From a virus, in the IMG/VR virus record IMGVR_UViG_3300035070_002546, positions 1 to 30,500 of that record: 30,500 nucleotides of DNA. One strand, written 5' to 3'. The position numbers were made by a program, and so were the translations under genes. Each line of letters starts with the position of its first letter. Within the stretch, counting starts at the first letter, position 1. Positions 15,751 through 25,073 of this stretch are shown here, piece after piece. The notes beneath the pieces are model-generated. The model did not search any database and was not told the DNA's origin. It was given only the letters and a program-made list of their open reading frames with translations.

Positions 15751-15754
15751 TATC
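15747..15754 (-). promoter_or_regulatory. GATATATA motif ahead of the 1735-residue gene
   Basis: Minus-strand CGAAGATATATATTAGAG, 39 bases before the ATG at 15707, in a true intergenic spacer. Same octamer as ahead of four other genes. It overlaps one arm of the inverted repeat. Confidence 0.3.
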
Positions 15755-15780
15755 TTCGATTTTATCTAACTAATTTTACA

Positions 15781-18700
15781 TTAAATACGTACTAATTGAG
15801 CCGCTTTAATAGAGTTTAGATTCTTACCCTTTGGGCTATACTTAGCAAACACTTCTATATCAAATGAGAATTGTTCGTCAAATTTATCGAAGATATCCAA
15901 ACCTAATTTCTTAGTATATGTTAAGTTACCCCATCCAAATTTAGAGAATCCACCGATTCTACCTATATCAGACGCAGGATCATTACCAAAATAATCGGTC
16001 ATTCTATATTGAAATACAACATCCAATGATAACCCATTACCAGTACCTGCTAAAACCTTTTTAGTACTTTGTTTAGTTTCACCATCAACCGTTAATGTTG
16101 ATGTATTAATAGGTGCTAAGAATAAGAAAGCCCCTACTGATTTACCACCTAATAAGTATTGATCATTTGCATCAAAAGACATTTTAAATGATCTATCTCC
16201 AGCTGCAATCATCCCATCCATCTCCATAAAACCTAATTGTTTCTTGGATAAGACATCAGAGCCTGCTGGTAATTGTAATTGATATGGTTTAACTAGTCCT
16301 GAAGTTTCAACTGTAGCTGAAATAGGCATCGTGTATATAGCGTTATTTACTAAAGCTTGAACAGATGTTTGTTGTTCTGTGTTTGTTACAGCAGCCGAAT
16401 CAATAGCAGCGTTTGCATAATCACTATAAAGACCCTCTAAATCTGGATGTTCTTTATGTAAATAAATATTACTATTGTAATCAGTTGCTGATAAAGCTGT
16501 ACTGAATGAGGTTACATCAATTTGATCAGCACTAAATGGTACGCTTAAATCAGAAGGACCAATCCCACCTACAATTCCGGAAGCAGTTCTTCCAAAAGTT
16601 CCAGTCCATATAAAGTCAGCATCATTAGCATCACCAGTTGGTAAAAGTAGAGTAGGTGGTATTGCTGATTCAAAATCAGAATAACCAAGAATGTACTCGT
16701 AATTAGTTAATGAATTAATAGATCCAATTGTAGATATAGGCTCAACATTATATAATGCTTCTGTACCTGAGATATCCATAAATCTAGAATAGACAAACTG
16801 CCCTCTTCTTTGTGCAGATTGATAAGGAGTATCGTGTAATAATTCTAATGAATTAAATTCGGTAGTTGAAATATTTTGATATTGTATAGGTACTAGATCA
16901 TACATTCCTTCGTTTGTATAATAAGTATCTGCAATAATTCTATTGTCTGTGGTTTGTGCGCCAGCGTCGTTCACTGGGTTACCAAAGCCATTTAGAGTTG
17001 CAGTTGCAGTTGCAACTGTTGATTTATATGCTGGTTTTGATCTATCGCCAGTAAGCCTTGAAATCAATTCTAAAGTAGTAGCTTTTGTATTTTCAATTAC
17101 TAATTTAAATGTCTTAGTAACAATATGTCCCTTTTTAACAGTAAGATCACTAACCTCATCGGTATAATATCCAGCAAAGATCTGGTTTGTTGTATCTTTA
17201 TTAATAAGCGTAACAGTACCGTCTTCAGCAACAAGCTTAACAAGTATTTCACCTTTAGCCTTTTCAATCTGTTCTTGTAACGCAGCAATTTGTAATTGTA
17301 ACTCAGCTAATTTATCATATACAGAAATAGGTTTTTGTTCCGGAGATAAAAAACCAGAAGCTAAGTCTGTAGCAGTATGCGCGTAAAAGTTTTCATTAGC
17401 TGTAAATCCACTGGCAACGTGAGTAAAGACTCCTTGTGCTGCTAACTCTTCATTTAATTTAACTTTAGTTACTTCAGATATGTTTTGTTGAATTAACGCG
17501 TTAATATCAGTTGTATCAACTTCACCAACTGGGAATGGGATTAAAACCGGCTCAGACCAATCTGATAAGATCGGGTTTGCAGGATAACCAGCTTCAGAAA
17601 TAGATTTAATTCTAATCTCTATAGCCTCTCCCTGAGATATTGCAATATCTAGCTGATTAAAATTAATAGCCTCTCCATCCTCAACCTTTGAGTCTTGCCA
17701 TTTAAATTTACCCTCTTCATTTTTAGATCTAGGCCTTGTGCTAGTTTTAACTTCTGACCAATTTGAGAAAACAGCAGTCTTCTCTCTTGAATCTTCAACA
17801 AACTTAAGTTGACTAACAGGTGGTGTTTTACCAGACGTTGAAACGTATCTATATTGAACAAAGAATTGAACAACGTTTTGAGCCATTGTACCTGCCACTG
17901 TTTTTGCAAAAGGCACTGACCAAAATCCACGCACTCTATACTTAGGAGCTACGCCACCGATATTTGTATCAGTTGATAATGATTGTATCTGTGTTACAAT
18001 TGAGCTATATAAAGATGCCTCAGAAGACCTCTGGTCGATTAAACCAGAAAGTACATTTTTATCGCTATCTTTCTGAATTGTAGATCCATATATCTTAGTT
18101 GCAATTTCAGATCTCTTCTTAGAAATTGTATCGTCTAATTTCTTAATAGCTTCCTCTACTGAAGCTTTATCAGAAACTAATTTTTTAATCTTAACAGCAG
18201 CATCACTTTCAGTTAAGTGGCTATTAACTTGGACAACTTTAAAGTTCTGTGCAATTAATACTGGAGCATCCGGTGTAATACCTTGAGTCGCAGGTGGAAT
18301 TGCATCATCTTTTAAAGCTTTAATATATCTACCAAAATCAGCTACCTCATCAACATAGTATTCTGCAAGATTTTGTACATTACCGTCTTCTCTAGTAATT
18401 TCAAGATCATTAGAATAGAAACCTACACCAGGAGACCATTGTTCTGCTAACATTTTCGATACCGGATCAATTGCTTTAATAAAGACTAATATTCTTTCGT
18501 TAAACCCAACATTAATCTCAGCCTCTAATGTATTACCAATGTTTTTATAAATAGCAACAGAATCTGCACCTATTTTAATTGGTTCAAACCCTTCAATTAG
18601 TTCTAGTTCAACCTGTCTAGTAGAACCATCAACATTAGTAACTTTATACCTTGTGTTTTTATATAACGAATTAACCATTAACTCGTCACCTGGTTTGATA

Positions 18701-19473
18701 ACCTCAGTTCTGTCTAACTCTTTATTAGAATCGCTATATGTTAATTGATCAAGTGTATATAATTTAATAGCCTTCTTCGTAGTTACTCCATTAACAATAA
18801 CCTCTCTCTTAGAGTTGCTAATTGCAGTAACATCAAATTTACCATAGTATCTACTATTTCTATAAGGCATATCTCTTACCTCTTCATCATCAGTATAGCT
18901 AATCTTATTATTTGTAAGACCTGCTAATGCAGAAGCATATGTAATATCATTCTTATTAACAAAATTATTATTAAAATAATCAACAGCAACTTGGTTACCA
19001 GAATCAAAAATAAATCTTTTGATTAAGACTCTTTCAGTATCGTTAGGTATTTGACCAGTAATATCAAACTTAGCTACTAATAATGGATTTAAGAAATCTT
19101 CAAAGAAGTAATTAGATTTAATATTAAATGTAGTTGGTCTATTTATGATAGTAATATCAGATGCTGGTGTTTTAAGTGCAGATGTAATTACCTTTTGGTA
19201 ACTTCCATCAGAAAGTCGAATGCTACTGTCACCAGTTCCAAGTCCACTAATAGCTTTAAGATTAGTATCTAACCTTTCAAGTTCTTTCTTCATAAAACCA
19301 AAAGAGGGAACGTAAACAGTTTTAGTGCCACCCTCAGATGTCAATATTTCTAAAGGAACGTTCTGTTCGCTAGTTGTAATAGCTTCATTAATTCTCTCAA
19401 AAGTCTTTAATGAGTTAACATTAATCTCAAGAAGCTGTTTTATTGTGCTGGAAATAGAATTGTTTGTATTCAT
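15781..19473 (-). CDS. large tail/baseplate protein with fibronectin III-like domain (1230 residues)
   Basis: Virion protein not assigned to a T4 counterpart. The N-terminal 80 residues are helical. A mostly beta region follows. A helical coiled coil lies near residues 424-470 (VKIKKLVSDKASVEEAIKKL and onward). A fibronectin III-like domain is suggested at about 505-655 by VVQFFVQYRYVS, WSEVKTSTRPR, AIEIRIKSISEAGYP and LSDWSEPVLIPFP. The spacing resembles the B-C, E and F-G strands with the closing DWSEP. A second coiled coil, KLAELQLQIAALQEQIEKAK, is near 725-745, followed by a C-terminal structural region. Such domains are common in tail-tip and central-fibre proteins that touch the cell surface. 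It lies 1 base after the 647-residue gene and 73 bases before the 1735-residue gene, in one transcription unit. Confidence 0.65.
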   Translation of the reverse strand: MNTNNSISSTIKQLLEINVNSLKTFERINEAITTSEQNVPLEILTSEGGTKTVYVPSFGFMKKELERLDTNLKAISGLGTGDSSIRLSDGSYQKVITSALKTPASDITIINRPTTFNIKSNYFFEDFLNPLLVAKFDITGQIPNDTERVLIKRFIFDSGNQVAVDYFNNNFVNKNDITYASALAGLTNNKISYTDDEEVRDMPYRNSRYYGKFDVTAISNSKREVIVNGVTTKKAIKLYTLDQLTYSDSNKELDRTEVIKPGDELMVNSLYKNTRYKVTNVDGSTRQVELELIEGFEPIKIGADSVAIYKNIGNTLEAEINVGFNERILVFIKAIDPVSKMLAEQWSPGVGFYSNDLEITREDGNVQNLAEYYVDEVADFGRYIKALKDDAIPPATQGITPDAPVLIAQNFKVVQVNSHLTESDAAVKIKKLVSDKASVEEAIKKLDDTISKKRSEIATKIYGSTIQKDSDKNVLSGLIDQRSSEASLYSSIVTQIQSLSTDTNIGGVAPKYRVRGFWSVPFAKTVAGTMAQNVVQFFVQYRYVSTSGKTPPVSQLKFVEDSREKTAVFSNWSEVKTSTRPRSKNEEGKFKWQDSKVEDGEAINFNQLDIAISQGEAIEIRIKSISEAGYPANPILSDWSEPVLIPFPVGEVDTTDINALIQQNISEVTKVKLNEELAAQGVFTHVASGFTANENFYAHTATDLASGFLSPEQKPISVYDKLAELQLQIAALQEQIEKAKGEILVKLVAEDGTVTLINKDTTNQIFAGYYTDEVSDLTVKKGHIVTKTFKLVIENTKATTLELISRLTGDRSKPAYKSTVATATATLNGFGNPVNDAGAQTTDNRIIADTYYTNEGMYDLVPIQYQNISTTEFNSLELLHDTPYQSAQRRGQFVYSRFMDISGTEALYNVEPISTIGSINSLTNYEYILGYSDFESAIPPTLLLPTGDANDADFIWTGTFGRTASGIVGGIGPSDLSVPFSADQIDVTSFSTALSATDYNSNIYLHKEHPDLEGLYSDYANAAIDSAAVTNTEQQTSVQALVNNAIYTMPISATVETSGLVKPYQLQLPAGSDVLSKKQLGFMEMDGMIAAGDRSFKMSFDANDQYLLGGKSVGAFLFLAPINTSTLTVDGETKQSTKKVLAGTGNGLSLDVVFQYRMTDYFGNDPASDIGRIGGFSKFGWGNLTYTKKLGLDIFDKFDEQFSFDIEVFAKYSPKGKNLNSIKAAQLVRI

Positions 19474-19474
19474 C

Positions 19475-21418
19475 TTATCTTAAAATATCTGCTTCAAATT
19501 TATAATTTACTGAGTCTACACATGTAATCTCAATATATGGCTTTGTTGTAAGTAACTGTCCAGAATCAATATCAATAATAGTCTTATCGAATCCTGTTGT
19601 CTTTCCAGTTTTAATTATAATGTTATGACCGTCCATATCAATTGTATCGAATGCTATCTTAAACACTTGACCAGATTGCCACGCTACTGTACTATCATCA
19701 ATGTATATATACAGATCATCATTAGGCTTACTTGATGTAAAAGTTTCATATAAGCTCATCCTATTAGTATAAGACTGAAGTCTTGTCCATATACCTTGGC
19801 TCTGAGCCCCGGAACCACTTAACCCTGCATCGAATAAAGTAACTCCATCTAGCTTTGCTCCAACTGTTGATGATGCTAAATCCCATAAATAGTTTATTGT
19901 TTGGGCATAACCAACAACTGTGTTATTAATTTTAATATGACCTCCTGCTGTTTTATCAACAGTAGTACCTTTACCATTAAAGATCACATCGGTATTATAT
20001 TGTAACTCAGTTGGAATAGTCCCATCAATTAATGAGTTTATTTTTTCGTGAGCTTTTTGAATTAATTTTAATAAAGAATCAGAATCTGCTAACTGAATAG
20101 AAGCGTTCTCAAAATCAGTCTCTAGTGATTTAAGCCTTGTTGTGATATCTGACGAATCTACATTTGATAATAAAAGACCTTCTAACTCTTCAACCTTTGT
20201 TGCAATTGAAGAATATCTATTATTAGCCTGTACTATAACTTCAACTGCATTCTCTAAAGCAGTTGTTGTGTCCATAAACAGATCCATTGAAAAAGTAGTA
20301 AAGTCATTAATACTAGTTTCTACTCCAACGTTATCTAATGAAGAGTTAAATTTAAGGTTAAGTTTTAAAGAGAAAGCATTACCATTAAGTCCAGTAACCT
20401 CGTTTGGTTTATTCTTAATTTGTTCGTTAATCTTAGAACCTGTACCACCAACAGATTGTATATCGTCTAAGATAAGGATTCCATAAAGGTTAGTTGATCT
20501 ATTTGAAGGTACAGACTGGCTATACATATCATAGTAAACTAGAATAGCATTAAAAGTAAATTGTTGACCTGTCTTTGAATAGTCAGATAGATTTTTAACT
20601 GAAGGCGCGTTAACAATTTCAGAATATGCAAAATCATCCCATTCTAATTGAACACTGTCAGTTGAATTAACTGCAATATTATAAAAAGGACCATCTGATA
20701 TAGTATGGTCATCAACTATAGTTGCTAGATTTAGATTTGGGTCTGGGTGTGTTTGTCCAGCTCTACCCTCGATATCATCGTCTGCATATAGCTTTGTAGC
20801 CGTAGTGTTATAATTACTAGGACTAAAAATAACTTGTGGTGTATATCCAACAGAGGTTGGAACATTAATAAAGACTTCATGGTAAGTATTACCAGAATAA
20901 GCAACGTCATTCTCAGCATCAATTGTACCTAAATACTTAACAACCCTATCGTAGGCTGCAACACCAATCCCATCGCTATTGGCTGGTTCTACATAACCAC
21001 CTAATGTGCTTATATTAGAGTCAGCAGAAGTTAATCTAATTGCTCCTAATGAACTTAACCATTTAAAGAATATTTTCTCAGAGTCTGATTGTAGTATGAT
21101 TGGATCATAGTCATCATCCTGGAGAAGTAGTTCTTCCATGTTTAATGCATAGTTCTGAAAAGATTGTGCAAAATCGACATTAGGTGCGGTTGCAACATAA
21201 TTTGAACCTGACGCTTGTTTAAGATTAAGTTCAAAATCGATAGTATTTGATCCGGAAACTGCTGTTGTAAAATCTGGAAGATCTAACAAAGCGAATTTAC
21301 TAAACTCAAATTTAATATCTGGGTTGTTAAACGCCCTAGTCATATCCTTTGCGGAAGATGCAAACGCATACATAGTGCCGCCTTGCGACTGAGGTATTCT
21401 AACTAGTGGAGTTGCCAT
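19475..21418 (-). CDS. virion protein with central coiled coil (647 residues)
   Basis: Starts MATPLVRIPQSQGGTMYAFA, then a beta-rich region with a DFAQSFQNYALNMEELLLQDDDYDP stretch (landmarks NYALNMEEL and DDDYDP). A long helical section, about residues 380-465 (VEVIVQANNRYSSIATKVEE, LKSLETDFENAS, LLKLIQKAHEKINSLIDG), is probably a trimeric coiled coil. The C-terminal 180 residues (from about QYNTDVIFNGKGT) look like a beta-structured tip with IYIDDSTVAWQSGQVFKIAF. The layout of globular head, coiled coil and beta tip resembles trimeric baseplate or short-fibre proteins such as those of T4 genes 8-12, but no direct match was recognised. It is 19 bases from the small fibre-like gene upstream. 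Confidence 0.6.
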   Translation of the reverse strand: MATPLVRIPQSQGGTMYAFASSAKDMTRAFNNPDIKFEFSKFALLDLPDFTTAVSGSNTIDFELNLKQASGSNYVATAPNVDFAQSFQNYALNMEELLLQDDDYDPIILQSDSEKIFFKWLSSLGAIRLTSADSNISTLGGYVEPANSDGIGVAAYDRVVKYLGTIDAENDVAYSGNTYHEVFINVPTSVGYTPQVIFSPSNYNTTATKLYADDDIEGRAGQTHPDPNLNLATIVDDHTISDGPFYNIAVNSTDSVQLEWDDFAYSEIVNAPSVKNLSDYSKTGQQFTFNAILVYYDMYSQSVPSNRSTNLYGILILDDIQSVGGTGSKINEQIKNKPNEVTGLNGNAFSLKLNLKFNSSLDNVGVETSINDFTTFSMDLFMDTTTALENAVEVIVQANNRYSSIATKVEELEGLLLSNVDSSDITTRLKSLETDFENASIQLADSDSLLKLIQKAHEKINSLIDGTIPTELQYNTDVIFNGKGTTVDKTAGGHIKINNTVVGYAQTINYLWDLASSTVGAKLDGVTLFDAGLSGSGAQSQGIWTRLQSYTNRMSLYETFTSSKPNDDLYIYIDDSTVAWQSGQVFKIAFDTIDMDGHNIIIKTGKTTGFDKTIIDIDSGQLLTTKPYIEITCVDSVNYKFEADILR

Positions 21419-21437
21419 TTATTAATTGTTTTTATTA

Positions 21438-22013
21438 TTATGCGATTGTTGCATTATGTGATGCAATCACGAACCATTTAGTACTGAAACATCTTAATGT
21501 CACTGTAGAATTTAATCCATCAAGTGAAATTGACGTAGCTCCTAATAATGCACCCGAAGCTGCTGTAATTGCAAGAGCACTAGCCGATGTTGATATAATA
21601 GTTATTTCCTGTCCTTCATCACCTGCTGGTATCGCAAGTGAAGTAACAGCACTTCCCATAATATAAGTTGAAGCAGCTAAACTCGCTGGCGCCACATCGG
21701 TAGATCCAGATGCAACAGTACCAACAGTACCACTTTTAATTAATTTACCACCAGCGTTCAATGTTTTTGAAAACGTAGTATCTGCTCCAAATGTTGCGCC
21801 AGTAGATGGATTTAATACAATGCTAGTACTACCATTAGTTAGAGTCAACGTTTGTGCAGTTATGCTAGTTACACTTGAAAGTGTAGCAGTAGTTGGGTCT
21901 AATAACGCAGTGATTGAAGCAAGCTCATCATTTAACAATTCAAAATTGCTATTGATGGTTGGTCTCGATGAAGAAACTGAATCAGTTCCTAAAATTTCTG
22001 TAATGTTTGCCAT
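21438..22013 (-). CDS. small fibre-like virion protein
   Basis: A 191-residue protein with N-terminal NITEILGTDSVSSSRPTINS and NFELLNDEL (3-31), a motif often found at the base of phage fibre proteins (S-R-x-x-I-N-x-N-F-x-x-L-N) and echoed at the start of the collagen-like fibre (8276-10498). The rest is very rich in A, S, T and G with alternating small and aliphatic residues (LTLTNGSTSIVLNPSTGATF), typical of beta-solenoid or fibre shafts. It ends with TVTLRCFSTKWFVIASHNA, the W-x-x-x-A end seen in many phage fibre domains. It probably forms a short trimeric spike or head-decorating fibre. It follows the gp7-like gene by 8 bases. Confidence 0.6.
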   Translation of the reverse strand: MANITEILGTDSVSSSRPTINSNFELLNDELASITALLDPTTATLSSVTSITAQTLTLTNGSTSIVLNPSTGATFGADTTFSKTLNAGGKLIKSGTVGTVASGSTDVAPASLAASTYIMGSAVTSLAIPAGDEGQEITIISTSASALAITAASGALLGATSISLDGLNSTVTLRCFSTKWFVIASHNATIA

Positions 22014-22021
22014 TTTGTTTT

Positions 22022-24799
22022 TTATTTTACTTTTATCATGTTACGTTTTACAACGTTTTTATTTCCGTATGTGTCTTCAGCACTCAACTCAATTGAATAG
22101 AATCCAGCTTCCTGAAAAATATATGTAAGCCACATATTATTATAGTATATATCAACATTTTCAGGGTTAGTTGAATGTTCAATTTTCCAGACTGGATTTT
22201 TAAGGCCTGGCATCTTAGAACCATCAGCTGCAATTGTAATATGTGTAGATCTTTCAACTTCAGCAAAATCATTAAATACCTTAGTATTATCAAATGTTGG
22301 GTTGTAATGTACAACATGCTGTAAACCTTCTGTAATATATCTTATTGGGCTAATTGAATCTGGAGCAATACCAACTGTATTAAAATCATAATTCTTAGAA
22401 TATTCTTTACCAACTGCAATAATATAGACAAATGTTTCATCATTACCTCCAATCGCACCTGGATCTAAAAATACTGGATTGTAATTAAATTTACTAATGA
22501 TCGGGTCTATTGATGAGTTAAGTTCATCTGATATAGTTTGCCATGCAACAACATCTAATAAACTCGCGGGAGCCGGAGATGAAATTATAATTTCTCCAGT
22601 AAGTTCTTTATTAGTAGTAGGGTCTATATGTGATATCACAAGCTTACTACCATTAGTAATGTCATTAATTTTAAATGAAGCAGTTTGATCCGGTCCAATT
22701 CTAGTATAATCCCATGCTAAGTTTTTAGTATCTAGCCATCTATATCCAGCATCTTCCCATCTATATGGTCCTGTTGTTTCACTAAAACCAGTTTCAGAAT
22801 AAATATCTTGGTATCTTCTTACTGTTGAGAATCTTACACCCTGCGACTCATCATGCAAATAATTAGCTCTATCTAATGTTAAGTATAAAGCTGCAATATG
22901 TTCATCAATTGTTGTTTTATTATCTTGTGCAACATCCCAGTAGCCACCAGACTTAGACCAATCTAATTTTTTATCATCCCAAGTAGAAGATTCTAACCAT
23001 TTATAGATGCCATACAATTCAATATCTTTTAATTTAATATCAATAAGATTATCTTCTCTATAGTGAGATCTATGTCCAAATAAATCATAAGTTCTCATTT
23101 CAACATTAACACCACCACTATTAGGTAAAAATATAGGCAGTCTTAAATAGTCGTCGATTGGCCCTCTATAGGTTTGAGTTTCTCCACTCGCACCGGTAAC
23201 TAACCATTCAATTTCATATACCCAACGCTTCCACCAGTTATCCCAAGTAATACCTGAGTGTAATTGTATAGTTCCGTTTGGTATTGGTGCAATTCCAGTT
23301 GGATCTGCGTCTTGCCATGTAAATAAAGCCTCATCCCAGGTATCATCAAATGTTGCAGTACCATCAAGAATCACAGGACACCCAACTGGAGTTCCTTCAT
23401 TCCAGGTCTCTAAGGTCCTATCATGGTAATTACTATAAAACGCTTCAATAATCTCACGTAGTTCCGATATTTCAGCAGATGTTAATGTAGAATAATCTAA
23501 GTCTTTATAGTTTAAAAATTTAACATAATTACTAGCAGCATCATTTTGATCTAATACATTACCAATAACTAAAGCCATATCTTCTATAAAAAGAGCTCTA
23601 TCATCTTGTGTAACTTTAAATTTAATATCATGTCCTTCACTAAAATACGCAATTGCATTTTGAGTATTCCAAACATTAAGATTTTTTTGTGTAAAATAAT
23701 CACCCTCTGCTGTTATGTCAATTATCTTGGCGTTAAGTGGTAAATATTCTAATTGTAGTTTTTGTTTTAATCCGTATAACTTAATAAGTACTTCATCCGG
23801 AGTATAATCAAAACTCTCTTTTACATTAGGGAAATCCCATTGATCATAAGTACCATCAGCTTCATTTAATCTATAAACAAGACTAAACTTACTAGTCTTT
23901 TTCATAGTACTAGAGGGTAATTGAACAGACATTTGTTTTCTAATCATTTCACCCCTAACAGATGAATTAGCAACTGGAACTGCATGTAACTTTCCGAAAC
24001 TATCTCCAGTTCCATCAATGTTCATCCAATATTCCTTTAATGTAAGTTTATTATAACCAAAGAAATCAATAGCATTTAAGATTGCTTTATAAGTACCAAT
24101 GAATGGCTTAATATTGTGTAATTCTAAAAGAAGTTCTTTTCTTTTCTGATTTAATAAAATATAATCAGGTGACATTTCAGAAATATCATGATCTTTAAAT
24201 AATAAAAAATCAGTAACATCCAAAGTAGCTCCTAGATTTTGTAGAAGGATTTTTAATCTTTCATCTTCAGCTACAACCTCACCATAAAAAAGTATTTCTG
24301 CAATTTTTGTTTTAACCCCATTAACTTCAGCTGAAATATATAGAGTTCTTTTATGTAAACCTTCTTTGTCAGATTTAAGTGCAACATTAACCTGTATTGC
24401 TGACCTGTCTATTGTATTTAGAATCTTAAATCCATTTAAATCTACAGAATCAACTACGCTATAGTCGACCAAGTCGATTTTGTCTGATTTATTTTCTACA
24501 ACAACTGGAATTCCATTAGTAAGACTTGTAGTATACATGATAATATCAGCCGAAGCATCTTTATCAATTTCCCATTCAAAATGTAATGTTGCCGGATCAA
24601 CACTATCTGCAATTGGCTTATTAAATGTAGGATTATTTAGATATAAAGCCTCTTCCAATATAAAAAGATTAGCAGTCTCGTATAAACCTTCTGAAACTTC
24701 ATCAAAATATATTGCACCACGTAATACATCACCCGGTTCATCCGCAGCAATGTTTAAATCATAATCAGCCCCTTTAAAATATCTAAAATTATTATACAT
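22022..24799 (-). CDS. 7: baseplate wedge protein, T4 gp7-like
   Basis: A 925-residue protein following the gp6-like gene and a small gene; T4 gp7 (1032 residues) also follows gp6. PFIGTYKAILNAIDFFGYNK (residues 232-251) followed by LKEYWMN is a motif characteristic of gp7-type wedge proteins in T4-like phages. Residues 520-580 are aromatic-rich (WDNWWKRWVYEIEWLV) and run into an immunoglobulin or PKD-like strand pair (LPNSGGVNVEMRTYDLFGHRS). The last 40 residues (FQEAGFYSIELSAEDTYGNK) have the same PKD-like pattern, suggesting two beta-sandwich domains. In the baseplate gp7 forms the wedge backbone with gp6, gp10, gp8, gp53 and gp25. The start ATG overlaps the stop of the previous gene by one base. 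Homology is by pattern, so the call is moderately firm. Confidence 0.62.
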   Translation of the reverse strand: MYNNFRYFKGADYDLNIAADEPGDVLRGAIYFDEVSEGLYETANLFILEEALYLNNPTFNKPIADSVDPATLHFEWEIDKDASADIIMYTTSLTNGIPVVVENKSDKIDLVDYSVVDSVDLNGFKILNTIDRSAIQVNVALKSDKEGLHKRTLYISAEVNGVKTKIAEILFYGEVVAEDERLKILLQNLGATLDVTDFLLFKDHDISEMSPDYILLNQKRKELLLELHNIKPFIGTYKAILNAIDFFGYNKLTLKEYWMNIDGTGDSFGKLHAVPVANSSVRGEMIRKQMSVQLPSSTMKKTSKFSLVYRLNEADGTYDQWDFPNVKESFDYTPDEVLIKLYGLKQKLQLEYLPLNAKIIDITAEGDYFTQKNLNVWNTQNAIAYFSEGHDIKFKVTQDDRALFIEDMALVIGNVLDQNDAASNYVKFLNYKDLDYSTLTSAEISELREIIEAFYSNYHDRTLETWNEGTPVGCPVILDGTATFDDTWDEALFTWQDADPTGIAPIPNGTIQLHSGITWDNWWKRWVYEIEWLVTGASGETQTYRGPIDDYLRLPIFLPNSGGVNVEMRTYDLFGHRSHYREDNLIDIKLKDIELYGIYKWLESSTWDDKKLDWSKSGGYWDVAQDNKTTIDEHIAALYLTLDRANYLHDESQGVRFSTVRRYQDIYSETGFSETTGPYRWEDAGYRWLDTKNLAWDYTRIGPDQTASFKINDITNGSKLVISHIDPTTNKELTGEIIISSPAPASLLDVVAWQTISDELNSSIDPIISKFNYNPVFLDPGAIGGNDETFVYIIAVGKEYSKNYDFNTVGIAPDSISPIRYITEGLQHVVHYNPTFDNTKVFNDFAEVERSTHITIAADGSKMPGLKNPVWKIEHSTNPENVDIYYNNMWLTYIFQEAGFYSIELSAEDTYGNKNVVKRNMIKVK

Positions 24800-25071
24800 T
24801 ATCTAACTGTTTCGTCATCTTTTTTACTGGTATAATTCTTAAAATTCTTTAAGTATCTAATACCACTTGTTATATTATAAATATAATCATCTAAAAATCC
24901 AACAAACTCACGTATTGTTTGGCTTCTTAAAATAAACGGAGATAATGAATTACGCAATATACCATCTTCTTTATAATTACGACCTAAATTATATTTAATA
25001 TCATGTCTTGATTTAGCAACATCATACATCTTCTCTTCTTTATAGCCGAGTAAGTCTTTAAATGGATTCAT
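24799..25071 (-). CDS. 90-residue protein between gp6-like and gp7-like wedge genes
   Basis: Not recognised. It lies 2 bases after the gp6-like gene and overlaps the gp7-like start by one base, so it is co-transcribed and probably co-translated with the wedge proteins. It is charged and tyrosine-rich (MYDVAKSRHDIKYNLGRNYKED, landmarks RHDIKYN and RNYKED), with a C-terminal helix REFVGFLDDYIYNITSGIRY and a basic tail. A small wedge component, comparable in position to T4 gp53, is possible; length and sequence do not prove it. Confidence 0.55.
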   Translation of the reverse strand: MNPFKDLLGYKEEKMYDVAKSRHDIKYNLGRNYKEDGILRNSLSPFILRSQTIREFVGFLDDYIYNITSGIRYLKNFKNYTSKKDDETVR

Positions 25072-25073
25072 AA

